A stretch of DNA of 64,000 nucleotides from G963663495 sp963663495 (GCA_963663495.1 OY760427.1:2604001-2668000); one strand, 5' to 3'. Shown: positions 9,933 through 19,377, counted from the first letter of the stretch. The notes: generated by a model from the sequence alone, not told the origin. Numbers and translations: made by a program.

Positions 9933-12225
9933 TCATCTCGCACCTTGCCCTGAATCCGCCGACGGGGATACGAGCTGCACCATTGCCGAAAAGTGGTCGC
10001 GGTCCAGCGACTGAATCATTTCCAACAAATTGTTGAGCACGGACGGTCCCTCCGCGAGCGCGGTTAGGTCATGCTCCGGTTCTCCGACGGCAATGCTGTG
10101 CGAGTGCGTGTGAAGAAACCGGAGAATTCGGAGTTTCTTCGCATTGTCGAACGGAACTGCATTCATTTTCCGCCACAGTTTTCCTGAGACCTGCGGCTGA
10201 CGGAACGCCAAGAAGGCTTCCAACATGCGCCGGGCCATGTTAGGAAGGGCGTAGTTTGCTTCAAGATCCTGCGATGCTGACGCAGTTGCCGCTTGATGAA
10301 TGCGGGCGAACAGGTATTGGTACTCCGACTCGTAATCGGCCAGCAGAGGATCGAGGGACCTAATGACGCTACTTCGTACTTTGCCCTCCTGGGCAGCGTC
10401 GAGCATGAAGAATTGAGCAGGGCGATCGCCTACTACCTTCTGATTCTGTCTCTTCAGATGCTGAAACCAATTGCGGACCTGTCGGAAGAAGGAAAAGTTG
10501 TGGGTCAAGATGAACAGCTGGCCTGCGTCTCTGGTGTGTTCCCGAATAAAGGCGAAAGCGAGGAACAACGCGTTGGAATCGAGACTCGAAACTGGGTCGT
10601 CAAGTGCCACAACGCCGCGTGCAAGATCGAAACGCTTGTCCTTTAGGGATTTCAGAAAGTATAAGAGAGCGATTGCAGTTCTCTCTCCCTCACTCACAGT
10701 GCGTGTGCGTGCTGGCACCCCTCCGCGTATGACGGTGTAACCGGTCTTCTTGATCTCAAGGCATAGCTCGCCATGACCAAGGTACGTCTGGAGATTCTTG
10801 TTCAGCTCCTCCGCAGGTTGCCGATGCTCGACAATCTCACGTTCCAACTCTGCTATCTCATCATCCAAGCCCAGAACCTTCTGCTCCTTAGTCCGTAAAT
10901 CGTCGGTCGCACGGACCGCTCCGTCCCGGAGCCGAACAAACTCCTGCAGCTCCGCCGCGATCATGTCTTCGGCCAGCCGCCGTCCTGCCTCCTCCACTTG
11001 GTTTTCGAACGCATCACACTCTTCATTGTGCCGATTGATCACCGCATTCAGTTGCTCCACTACGTCCCGAGCAATAGGCGGTGTCTTGAGTTCAAGCCTC
11101 ATCTCCTCAAATCCCCGTCGCTTCTTGTCCTCCAACGTTTGGACCGAGTCAGCAAGGAATCGGCGCACCGAAACGAGTGCTTCCCTCAGACTGCGCTCAC
11201 CAGTCTGAAGCTCAGGGGCCAGATGGTCGTAGAGGGCTGTTGCAGACGGTATCTGGATTGCCTCCGACGCATCAGATTTGGCCTTTAGTTTGTTGATCTC
11301 TTCGTCGACACGCCGAACCAACCGCTCGTATTCCGCGTTGAAGTGTGCCGTCAGAGCATCCAGTCCGGTGCGCGGCAAAGGGTTGATCGCAGAATAGGCA
11401 TCGTGCAGCCTCCCTATCGCGGTGCAACCTCAGCCCCCGGCGGGTCCAGTCGGAAAGCGAGGGATCGGCTTTCAAGGCAGCAATCGCTGCTGAGCCAACC
11501 GTCGTCGTCAGGAGTCCCAGCAGGCGGTCCACTATTGCGTTGAAATCCGGCAAGACATAGTTGAGCGTCGGTATCTTGGGTTTCGAAGTCCCCTGATGCC
11601 TGGCGAGCAGTCTCCTGCGTTCCGCGTCCGCCAAGCAGTCCGTGTTGCGGTCACTGGCGTCAGCCATCTTTTGTACGCAGGCTCGAAACTTTGTCTTGTT
11701 GTAGTAGTTATACGGGTTTCGGCCGCTCGTCCTGAGGGTATCCTTTATGAATTTCGCCGAGTCGATACAGAATTGATCGACTTTGTCATTCGCCGCCCGG
11801 TCCGCTAGACCCGCTGCCTTGAGTTGCCGTTGGGCTTCAGCACGAAGCTCCTTAAGGGTCTCAATCTCCTTTTGTTTTTCGACATTCTCCTCACCCAGCA
11901 CGAGAATGGGTGGCATGTCATCGCCCCCCACATGAAACACGTTGTCTTGGATGAAGTCCTGATTGAACACGCGGACGCCAAGCGTCGATTGTCGAAAGCT
12001 GTCGCCCGGCACATCGCCACCATCGATGAGCAGCACGACCTCTCCTATCGTGGGCGTTCGACCGACCTGCAGGTCCCGGAACAGACGGCTCAGGATCGTC
12101 TTGCCAGTCCCATTCCAGCCGTAGATGAGGTTGAACCGTCCGAAGTCCGGCAGGTCCGACGGCCACGTGAAGTTCCGGAATACGCCGCAACCACGTAGAC
12201 GCAATATGCGACCGATCCGGCTCAC
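9933..12225 (-). pseudogene. RloC/PrrC-like zinc-hook ABC ATPase (anticodon-nuclease family), one frameshift
   Basis: Two overlapping frames (12225-11272 and 11378-9933) together make one ~750-residue AAA_13-type protein. Walker A is GWNGTGKT at residues 36-43. A coiled-coil region leads to CLFCDQP, a CxxC zinc-hook as in RloC, and a second coiled coil follows. Then come an ABC signature (VSEGE) and Walker B with D-loop (VVALDDPVSSLD). The C-terminal part has ARRMLEAF (Arg, then Glu four residues later) and a His cluster about 36-40 residues further on, resembling the Arg-Glu-His set of PrrC/RloC anticodon nucleases. The frame breaks at one extra base in a three-A run (11377-11379), right after the zinc hook; otherwise both halves are well preserved. 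It overlaps the hsdS stop by 4 bp. Known RloC/PrrC proteins cut tRNA anticodon loops and sit beside type I restriction genes. It could be a recent mutation, a recoding site or a sequencing error. Confidence 0.8.
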
Positions 12226-13823
12226 CCTAAACTCCCGATGAACTCTTGGGCTGCTTGCACACGCAGTTTCCCGGAGATGAGTTGCGGGAGTAGCGCGTCG
12301 CGGAGGGCGACGAGGGTACGGGACGCGTGGACATTCCCGACGATTCGCCGTAGCATCGGCGAATCGAGTCGCTGGAACTCTGAAGCTACGTTATCGGTGG
12401 GCCGACACAACTGGTATCGGCGCATGGCCGGCCAACTCGTTCGAGGCATTTTCGTCCGCGTCGCAGTCTGGCTAGTGTGGGCGACGAATGCAGACGACGA
12501 GACGCAGGCCAGAACGAGGGCGGACCACTTCGGCTGCCGTGCACCGAGCACAACGATATCCGTGGAGCACAGACCATCCACTGGCGCGATGCCCACCTTG
12601 TGGAAGTAGGGCCTGAGCTTCCCGAACAGGATATCTCCGGCCTTGAAGACAGACTTCCTGCTGGAGACGCTCCCGGCCGCGCCCCAGTTTGGCAGAGCGA
12701 TTGATCCACGGGGCATGTCGGCCAACCCGATGTAGGGCGTGTCGCTGGCCTCGCTTGCCGGATCAACTCCCTTCCGTCGCAAGGCCGCTATGTCGCCGAG
12801 AGTCGCTACCTCCCACCCCTCCGGCACCTCCCCCATCTCGGAATCCACGAGCCGGTCGGGGAACAGGTCGGCGATGTCTCGCGGCAATCCCGTGTCGCGG
12901 CCCTCCATCTTGGCCCGAACGGAGTCGAAATCGACGAACCACGACTTGAACAGCGCCCGCGCCACCGCCTCCAGCGTCTCGTTCATCTGGCGGTTCAACT
13001 CGATCTTGTCGTCCAGGGTGCCGAGGATGTGGGCAATGGCGCGTTGTTCGGGAAGTTCAAGGGGTGGCCACGACATACCGGCCAGTTGGCGGGCAGAAAC
13101 GTTGGGGAAGGTAGACCCGGTGGCTTGCTTCAAGAGGCTCGGCAAGCTGTACTCTATGACTGCTCGAACGAAAGGTTGGTATTGCTGTCCTCGCTTATGG
13201 CGAATAGCAGCGATTCCTCTGCCAATCGCGTAGTCCTGATCAGCCCAGTTCATCCGGCCAGTGGTCGATCCTCGAACACAGAAGAGAAGATCGCCGGGAC
13301 ACGCCTCTTTCCGAACATCAATCGTGTATTGCGTCGGTTCGGGATGATGCGAGCCAAACTCCGTCGGTCCATTGAGCAACGGGACACCTTCGCCGGTGTT
13401 GTTGCTCTTGTTCCCAGGAGGCGACTGCCCCATTACGATCTCAGCGTGGACGCTAAGCTGGCTGCTCGACGATTGTTGCCCCGGCTCGATACCTGTAGGA
13501 GCTCCCTCGGCTGCCTGCACCACCACCCCACCCCGCCGAATGATACTTCGAAACCCGTCATCAATCCTTGCCCAATCCACGACATCGACCTTGAACGGCA
13601 GATCGGAATCTCCGAGCGCCTCGTCCAAGGCGGAGACTGTGCGTAGCGACAGAGGATCCTCCCCCATGACCGCCAGATCAAGGTCGGAGTAGTCCTTCGC
13701 GGTCCAGGTCGCGCGCGATCCGAAGGCGAGCACTTCGCGATCCGGTACATGACACCGGAGAGCGCGGCGGACGATAGCCCAATGATCGGGTCGGAGGTCA
13801 ACGCTGGGAAAGGAGGTGCTCAT
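12222..13823 (-). CDS. hsdS: MntA-like nucleotidyltransferase fused to type I specificity subunit HsdS
   Basis: A 533-residue protein with two parts in one uninterrupted frame. Residues 1-105 are a minimal nucleotidyltransferase: G35-S36, ten residues, then D47-L-D49 (the GSx10DxD pattern of MntA), and a third carboxylate at D80. A Gln/Ser-rich linker (about 106-125) joins it to a normal-length HsdS. The HsdS part begins at EIVMGQSPPG and has two target-recognition domains separated by conserved helical spacers (LPEQRAIAHILGTLDDKIELN, and LVALRDALLPQLISGKLRV at the end). HsdS sets the DNA target of the HsdM complex; MntA enzymes AMPylate HepT toxins. The start overlaps the HepT-like gene by 4 bp and the stop overlaps the RloC-like gene by 4 bp, so translation is coupled. 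Joining the antitoxin-type enzyme to the specificity subunit is unusual. Confidence 0.85.
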   Translation of the reverse strand: MSTSFPSVDLRPDHWAIVRRALRCHVPDREVLAFGSRATWTAKDYSDLDLAVMGEDPLSLRTVSALDEALGDSDLPFKVDVVDWARIDDGFRSIIRRGGVVVQAAEGAPTGIEPGQQSSSSQLSVHAEIVMGQSPPGNKSNNTGEGVPLLNGPTEFGSHHPEPTQYTIDVRKEACPGDLLFCVRGSTTGRMNWADQDYAIGRGIAAIRHKRGQQYQPFVRAVIEYSLPSLLKQATGSTFPNVSARQLAGMSWPPLELPEQRAIAHILGTLDDKIELNRQMNETLEAVARALFKSWFVDFDSVRAKMEGRDTGLPRDIADLFPDRLVDSEMGEVPEGWEVATLGDIAALRRKGVDPASEASDTPYIGLADMPRGSIALPNWGAAGSVSSRKSVFKAGDILFGKLRPYFHKVGIAPVDGLCSTDIVVLGARQPKWSALVLACVSSSAFVAHTSQTATRTKMPRTSWPAMRRYQLCRPTDNVASEFQRLDSPMLRRIVGNVHASRTLVALRDALLPQLISGKLRVQAAQEFIGSLG

Positions 13824-14230
13824 TTCAGACAGTCCTTCAGCCGGTCCCGGAGATAGGCCACCTCTTCGAGGAACGCTGGAATGGCGTCAACCACGGTCAT
13901 CGCGATGGCCTCGCTGTAGGTGTGGCTCGTCATGCCGCGCATCTTCCGGTAGTCGCGCCACTCGGGCCACGCTCCTAGCAGCAGCCCCTGCTCGTTCGCC
14001 GTGCGGATCTGATCCTGGAAGGTCATTTGATCCAACAGTGCAGGGTTGGCCGCCGTGTATTCCAAGTAGCGTTTCAGAGTCTTATAGCCGTGTTCGTAGG
14101 TGAACTCGAAGCGCTGAATCAGGCCGTCGCAAATCTGAAGGTCGCTCGTATCCTTCCGATACCGCTCCAATCCCTCCTCCAGCCGTTGGATCGCCCGTTC
14201 GAGGGGTGTGATGTCCGGGATATCATACAT
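13820..14230 (-). CDS. HepT/HI0074-like partner of the nucleotidyltransferase
   Basis: A 136-residue, all-helical protein of the nucleotidyltransferase-substrate-binding (HI0074) family. Residues 98-105 read RGMTSHTY, that is Rx4HxY. In the MntA/HepT toxin-antitoxin pairs this motif holds the RNase Arg and His and the Tyr that MntA modifies with AMP. The gene directly precedes the fused MntA-HsdS gene and their ends overlap by 4 bp, so a physical partnership with that nucleotidyltransferase domain is very likely. Whether it is an active HEPN RNase is not certain: the residue after Arg is Gly, where many HEPN toxins have a polar residue. Confidence 0.85.
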   Translation of the reverse strand: MYDIPDITPLERAIQRLEEGLERYRKDTSDLQICDGLIQRFEFTYEHGYKTLKRYLEYTAANPALLDQMTFQDQIRTANEQGLLLGAWPEWRDYRKMRGMTSHTYSEAIAMTVVDAIPAFLEEVAYLRDRLKDCLK

Positions 14231-14409
14231 GCGGTTGCCGACTCCAGAATCCCAAGGACTTCAGGGTCTCGGGGACCGCGGATCCGAGCCGCACGCTCCC
14301 AAGCTGGGATCTACGCACGACGATTGCGGCCGGATCCCCGAGGCCAACCCAAGCGCTGGTGTGGTCCTGCTCGTGCATTTCGTTCCTTTCCTGCTCGCGT
14401 TCCGGGAGT
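14231..14409 (-). other. Spacer inside the defence operon
   Basis: The only sizeable gap in the hsdM-to-RloC gene row (about 180 bp). No convincing gene on either strand. A separate promoter for the HepT/MntA-HsdS/RloC part could sit here, which would let the toxin-related half be expressed apart from hsdM. Confidence 0.4.
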
Positions 14410-14655
14410 CTACCTCATCCACGTGCCGACGATCTGAAGGATGAAGCCAGTGAAGATCAGACTGAGAGCCACGCACGATCCCCAATGGTATTGCTTGGCC
14501 TTACGGGCCTCTCGTTCATCTGTGCCCAACGTCCGCCCCACGGTGCCATCACGACTAACGTCCTGCGGAAAGCCGAAACGAAACAGGAGCACGACGCCAA
14601 AGATGTCTGGAATCAGACCCGCCGTTTTGAAAAGTTCCGCCGAGCGAGACATCAT
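14410..14655 (-). CDS. Small two-helix membrane protein coupled to hsdM
   Basis: An 81-residue protein with two hydrophobic segments, the first around LIPDIFGVVLLFRFG and the second around SLIFTGFILQIVGTWM, separated by a charged loop. The start codon overlaps the stop codon of hsdM (ATGA), the usual sign of translational coupling, which argues that it is a real gene. I do not recognise a specific family with known function; similar short membrane proteins occur scattered in bacterial genomes. Its place between hsdM and the HepT-like gene suggests it belongs to the defence locus, for example as a membrane component, but that is inference. Confidence 0.6.
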   Translation of the reverse strand: MMSRSAELFKTAGLIPDIFGVVLLFRFGFPQDVSRDGTVGRTLGTDEREARKAKQYHWGSCVALSLIFTGFILQIVGTWMR

Positions 14656-16250
14656 GTTGATTCCGTCGTTACCAACCAGGGATTGCCGCCAGAAACCGGT
14701 ATGTCCCTGTTCGCCGCCGGAGCGAGCCCCAGCGCTCTCAGATTCCGATTGATCGACGCATCAAGTCGCGCGCCTTCCGCCTGTTGCTCTCGCAATTTCT
14801 CCAGCAACCGCGTCATCTTGTCCTCGAACGGCTCCCCATCATCCTCCTGCGGCTCCACACCGACGTAGCGGCCCGGCGCGAGGACATGGCCATGCTTCCT
14901 TACCTCGTCCAACGGCGCGCTTTTGCAGTAGCCGGGTACATCTGAGTACCCGTCCTTGTGCGTCCTCCACGCGTGATACGTTTCCGCGATCCGGGCGATC
15001 TCCTCGCCGGTGAGTTCGCGGTGTGTCCGATCCACCATCCGGCCGAGCTTCCTAGCGTCGATGAAAAGAACTTCTCCGCGCCGATGTCCGCGTGCCAAGA
15101 ACCACAGGCAGGCCGGGATCTGCGTCGCGTAGAAAAGCTGGCCCGGCAGCGCCACCATGCAATCGACCAATTCGGCCTCAATGAGGCTCTTCCTGATCTC
15201 GCCCTCGCCCGACTGCTGCGACGACATCGACCCGTTGGCCAGCACGAATCCGGCGATCCCCTTTGGTGCGAGGTGATGTACCATGTGCTGCACCCAAGCG
15301 AAGTTCGCGTTGCCCTTCGGCGGCACACCGTAGCGCCAGCGCTTGTCATCGGCCAGCCGCTCGCCACCCCAGTCCGAGACGTTGAACGGAGGATTGGCAA
15401 GGATGAAGTCGGCCTTCAGGTCCGGGTGGCGATCGTTGTGGAAGCTGTCGCCGTGGGCGATCTGACCTCCGATCCCCCGGATGGCCAAGTTCATCTTAGC
15501 GAGCCGCCATGTCGTGTAGTTCGACTCCTGCCCGTAGATTGAGATGTCGCCCCGCACCCTGCCCCCGTTGGCGTTGCCGGTGGCGTGGGCGCGGATGAAC
15601 TCGACCGACTGCACGAACATGCCCGAGGAGCCGCAGCACGGATCGTAGACTCGCCCCCGGTAAGGCTCCAGCATCTCGACGAGCAGCCTGACGACGCAGC
15701 GCGGTGTGTAGAACTCACCGCCCCTCTTACCCTCGGCACTCGCAAACTGCGAAAGGAAGTACTCGTACACGCGCCCGAGCACATCCTTGGAGCGGGATTC
15801 GGCGTCCCCGACGCGGACATTGCCCACCATGTCAATCAACTGGCCCAAGCGCTGCTTGTCCAGCGCCGGGCGTGCGTAGTCCTTGGGCAGCACCTCCTTG
15901 AGCGCCGGGTTGTCCCGCTCAATCGCGGTCATGGCCCGGTCCACCGTCTGGCCGATGGTCGGCTGCCGCGCTTCGGCCTTCAGGTGCGCCCAGCGGGCTT
16001 CTTGCGGCACCCAGAAGATGTTCTCCGCGATGTACTCATCCCGGTCCTCGGCAGCCTCTTCTCCCTCCTCGGCCAGCACCGCCGCGCGGCGCTCATCGAA
16101 TGCGTCCGAGATGTACTTCAGGAAGATGAGCCCGAGCACGACATGCTTGTACTCGGCGGCGTCCATCGAACCACGGAGTGTATCGGCCATCGCCCACAAC
16201 TCGGCCTCATAGCCGGTCGTGGCACCGCTATCGGTCTGTTTGCCGGGCAT
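14652..16250 (-). CDS. hsdM: Type I restriction-modification methyltransferase subunit
   Basis: About 530 residues. The N-terminal helical HsdM domain (ELWAMADTLRGSMDAAEYKH) is followed by the N6-adenine methylase fold. Landmarks are GGEFYTPR before the SAM site, motif I DPCCGSSGMF (residues 207-216 of the longest frame) and the catalytic motif IV NPPF (290-293). The ATG at 16250 (MPGKQTDSG) is preferred over one four codons upstream at 16262. HsdM forms a complex with HsdS and methylates adenine in a bipartite target. All key motifs are intact. No hsdR nuclease gene is found anywhere in the window, so the complex may act as a methylase only or depend on an hsdR elsewhere. Confidence 0.92.
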   Translation of the reverse strand: MPGKQTDSGATTGYEAELWAMADTLRGSMDAAEYKHVVLGLIFLKYISDAFDERRAAVLAEEGEEAAEDRDEYIAENIFWVPQEARWAHLKAEARQPTIGQTVDRAMTAIERDNPALKEVLPKDYARPALDKQRLGQLIDMVGNVRVGDAESRSKDVLGRVYEYFLSQFASAEGKRGGEFYTPRCVVRLLVEMLEPYRGRVYDPCCGSSGMFVQSVEFIRAHATGNANGGRVRGDISIYGQESNYTTWRLAKMNLAIRGIGGQIAHGDSFHNDRHPDLKADFILANPPFNVSDWGGERLADDKRWRYGVPPKGNANFAWVQHMVHHLAPKGIAGFVLANGSMSSQQSGEGEIRKSLIEAELVDCMVALPGQLFYATQIPACLWFLARGHRRGEVLFIDARKLGRMVDRTHRELTGEEIARIAETYHAWRTHKDGYSDVPGYCKSAPLDEVRKHGHVLAPGRYVGVEPQEDDGEPFEDKMTRLLEKLREQQAEGARLDASINRNLRALGLAPAANRDIPVSGGNPWLVTTEST

Positions 16251-16262
16251 CTCCGCTCGCAC

Positions 16263-16838
16263 GGTTTAGTTTCGGACCGCTGCCGGTCTCCGCCGGAGCT
16301 CTTCTTCAAGATACGGCATGTGTCGCGAAACAGTACACCTCGCCGGAGCTGACGGTGCGGACGCTGTACAAGTTGAAGGCTGCCCCGTCCCTGAAGTCGG
16401 ATCCCGCGATTCGGCAAGTTGCAGGGCGAGGCGCGTACGGCAGCGACTCGGTGCTCCGGTTTACAGCCGCACCGGAGCGTGAATTCAACGCGAAGGGTCG
16501 AATCACAGTTGGGACCTTCGACGATTTACACGGTCGCCGCCAGCTGTTACGCCCTAGGCAACATCCTGCGCCGCCAAGCGGGCAGAGTAGCAAGGCTGAT
16601 AGGGGCGGCGGGCGCCAAGGGTCAGTCGAGTTGCCTCGCCGGGCCTCGCTAACTGATGAGCGGCGGGCAACTTAGAGCCGTATCTGATCGCGCAAACGAC
16701 GTGAGGAATCGTTGCGCACCGGACCTCCCGTCCATGCGCTGGCGCGGCAATGTCTTTTGGGCTCGCCGTACAGTCCCGGTTCCGGGGATTAGCTGCGCCC
16801 GACCTCTGAACCCGTCGCCGCCGGAAACGTCGTGGGGC
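16263..16838. other. Stretch without recognisable gene upstream of hsdM
   Basis: GC-rich DNA. Short open frames exist on both strands but none resembles a known protein or lies in a gene-like setting. It must contain the promoter of the minus-strand hsdM operon. Possibly the eroded remains of an earlier gene. Confidence 0.4.
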
Positions 16839-17110
16839 TCAGAACGAAATGTGACCGCCCATCTGGAAGAGCACGATGTTCGCTCCGACTGTTACGGTTC
16901 CGCCGTCATGCTTGATGCCCACGCGCAACGCCGGGCGGACGAGCCAAGTGTTACGTCCGAGGAGAACCGACGCACTGGTACGCCAGGCTAACTGGCAAGG
17001 TATAGCGGGTGGAAGTCCCGTAATATGAAGCAAGAACCAAGCACATATTTCCGCGAGCCGTGCGCGGTCACTCGTGAGGGTGGACGTGAAGTGTCGGTAG
17101 CGGCGCATAT
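16839..17110 (-). pseudogene. 3' remnant of an outer-membrane beta-barrel gene
   Basis: The minus-strand frame ends with alternating beta-strand pattern (RPALRVGIKHDGG, TVTVGANIVLFQMGG) and a terminal HISF, the final aromatic residue expected of an outer-membrane beta-barrel. The 5' part is missing: the frame runs toward the first group II intron, whose 5' end is at 17165, and no matching N-terminal half is seen beyond the introns. How far the genuine protein frame extends upstream of about 17110 is uncertain. Confidence 0.5.
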
Positions 17111-17164
17111 GGCCAGGGATATTGAGCAACGAAAGATGTGTCGTTCGGGTCGCCGAGATTATCG

Positions 17165-17638
17165 GTGCGGTCGAAGGCAATATGTTCGTCATCGTTATGG
17201 TGAGAGGGCGGACAGGCCCGCGGTGTCTAAGACCCCATGGACGTATGTACATATCCTGCCGGGACCTGGGAGATCTTTTCAACGCCCAGCGCTAAGGGCG
17301 GGGTCGCCGAAGCGTAGGCGAAATGCTGATCGGAGGATGTACGTTGAAGAGAAGTCTGATGCGATGATAGTAGCGATGAAGCTGGCGAACAAAGCATGGA
17401 AGACCATGGTGGCGGAGTTGGTGGAGCGAAGCGTCGCACCCGAGGGGAAACCGTAGTTCCCGGCATGCACTGGACGCAGAACCAGGTTCGTGTGCCAGGG
17501 GAAGGTGCGGTTACGGCAACGGACCGGTTTGCTGGTCTGTTAACGTCATGCGCGGTGGCGCGACCCAAGGGAAGAGCCGGATGCGTTAGCGCGCACGTCC
17601 GGATCTGTGCGGGGCCTCCGGGGAAACCCGGGGGCTAC
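17165..17638 (+). mobile_element. Group II intron 1, ORF-less
   Basis: Begins GTGCGG at 17165 (the GUGYG start of group II introns) and ends with a domain V/VI hairpin region near 17573-17638 finishing in CTAC. Domain V reads GAGCCGGATGCG, a loop, then CGCACGTCCGG. It is only about 475 nt because the reverse-transcriptase gene is missing. Its 5' part and domain V closely match the next intron, so it is a deleted sister copy of intron 2. Excision could only occur with a maturase supplied in trans. Confidence 0.75.
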
Positions 17639-17677
17639 CGCGAGAAAGACTTCTTGTTCGGGTTGCCGAGGCTCTTC

Positions 17678-19377
17678 CTTTGGTCGAAGGCAACATGTCC
17701 GTCATCGTTATGGTAAGACGGCGGACATGCCCGCGGTGTCCGAGACCCCATGGACGCACGTACATACCTTGTCGGGACCTGGGAGGTCTTCATACTGTCC
17801 TGCAGTCGTGCGCCGCCGCGAAGGAAAGGTGGAGACACCGTAACCGGAGATGCACGGTATGAAGAAGTCAGACGACAGCATAGTAGCGATGAATGCTGCG
17901 AACAAAGGGGACGATACCCTGGCGGAGCAAGCGGGAGCGAAGGCTGTCGCCCGAGGGGAAATCGCGAGATCCTACCACGCACCAGGCGCAGAAATGGGCT
18001 CGCGTGTCACAGGGGAAGGAGCGGTTACGGGAGTTCGTGAAGCGAAACCCAGAGGAGCGTCTCACGACGTTACTGCACCATGTCAGCATGGAAGCGCTTA
18101 GGACCGCCTTCTACGCGCAGAAGTGTGAAGCGGCACCGGGAGTGGATGGTATGACATGGGAGAGGTACGCGGAGGATTTGGAGGATCGTATGACGGACCT
18201 TCACCGACGTGTACATACAGGAGCGTACCGGGCGACCCCGTCCAAGCGGGTAGAGATACCCAAGCCGGACGGAGGTACACGACCGCTTGGCATGGCTGCA
18301 CTGGAGGACAAGATCGTCCAGAGGGCTGTGGTGGAACGTATACTGACTCCGATTTTCGAGGAGGAGTTTGTGGGTTTCAGCTATGGGTTCCGGCCGAAGC
18401 GCAGCGCGCACGACGCGTTGGATGCTTTGGCATATGTGATAAAGCGTCGCAAGTTCTTTGACACGGTAAACCAGGAGTAGCTTATCCGCTTCTTGGAGCA
18501 TCGTATTGCGGATAAGCGGGTGATTCGGTTGATCAGCAAGTGGTTGAAGGCGGGCGTGATGGTAGATGGGATGTGGCGGGATAGTGAGGAGGGTACACCG
18601 CAGGGTGCGGTGATCTCCCCTATACTGGCCAACATTTATCTTCATTACGTGTTGGATCTTTGGACCGATGCATGGCGCAAGTCACAGCGGAGTGCGGGGG
18701 AGGTCTACATCATTCGTTATGCGGATGATTTCGTGGTGTGTTTCCAGTACGAGGGGACAGCGCAACGTTATCTGCGTGCACTGCGGGATCGGCTTGATAC
18801 GTTCGGGTTGAGACTGCATCCGAGGAAGACTCGTCTGATTGAATTCGGGCGACATGCCGAGGAAGATCGCAGGAAGCGTGGTGAGGGTCGACCGGAGACA
18901 TTCGACTTTCTGGGATTTACGCATTACTGTCGTAGAGATCGGAGGGGGCGATTTAGTCTTGGTCGTAAGCCGATAGCCAAGCGTATGGCTCGTTTTCTGA
19001 AGCGCGTGAAGGGGCAGTTGATTCGTCTCATGCACCGCCCGGTGCATGAGACGGGGAAATGGTTGGGGCGGGTGCTCAACGGATGGTTGAATTACTATGC
19101 CGTACCGACGAGTTACCGGTACCTTGCGAGCTGCTACATCCGGCTGTAGCTGGATATGGATGCGTGTGTTACGACGATGTTCCCAGCGGGATCGGTACGA
19201 CGTGGGACACGATGGACAAGCTCACTGCGATACACTGGCCGAAGTTGGAGATCCGGCACCCATGGCCTTCCACACGATTCACCGTTAAGCGCGCTGGCGC
19301 GACCCAAGGGAGGAGTCGGATGCGTTAACGCGCACGTCCGGATTTGTCCGGGGGCCCGGGGCGACTCGGGTCCCTAC
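17678..19377 (+). mobile_element. Group II intron 2 with a broken reverse transcriptase
   Basis: Homologous to intron 1 over the 5' RNA part (from GGTCGAAGGCAA onward) and over domain V (around 19314-19347); ends in CTAC at 19377. The 34 bp just before intron 2 resemble the 34 bp before intron 1 (GAAAGA..., TTCGGGTYGCCGAG), so both sit at a related target sequence. The first bases at the 5' splice site (CTTTGG instead of GTGCGG) are degraded, so splicing is probably lost. Confidence 0.7.
17893..19149 (+). pseudogene. Group II intron reverse transcriptase/maturase, inactivated
   Basis: Two in-frame pieces (17893-18480 and 18493-19149) of one LtrA-like protein. RT blocks are visible: APGVDGMTW, PKPDGGTRPLG, YGFRPKRSAHDAL, GTPQGAVISPILANIYLH, and YADD in IIRYADDFVV. 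The maturase part ends with GWLNYYAVP. Between KRRK and FFDTVNQE about a dozen residues are missing, including the stretch that normally holds the first catalytic Asp, and the next codon is a TAG where Trp is expected. It cannot make an active enzyme. Confidence 0.85.

Noticed and set aside
16178..16675. Plus-strand gene of 165 codons upstream of hsdM
   Set aside because: It overlaps the hsdM start region on the opposite strand and its translation shows no recognisable domain or gene-like context.
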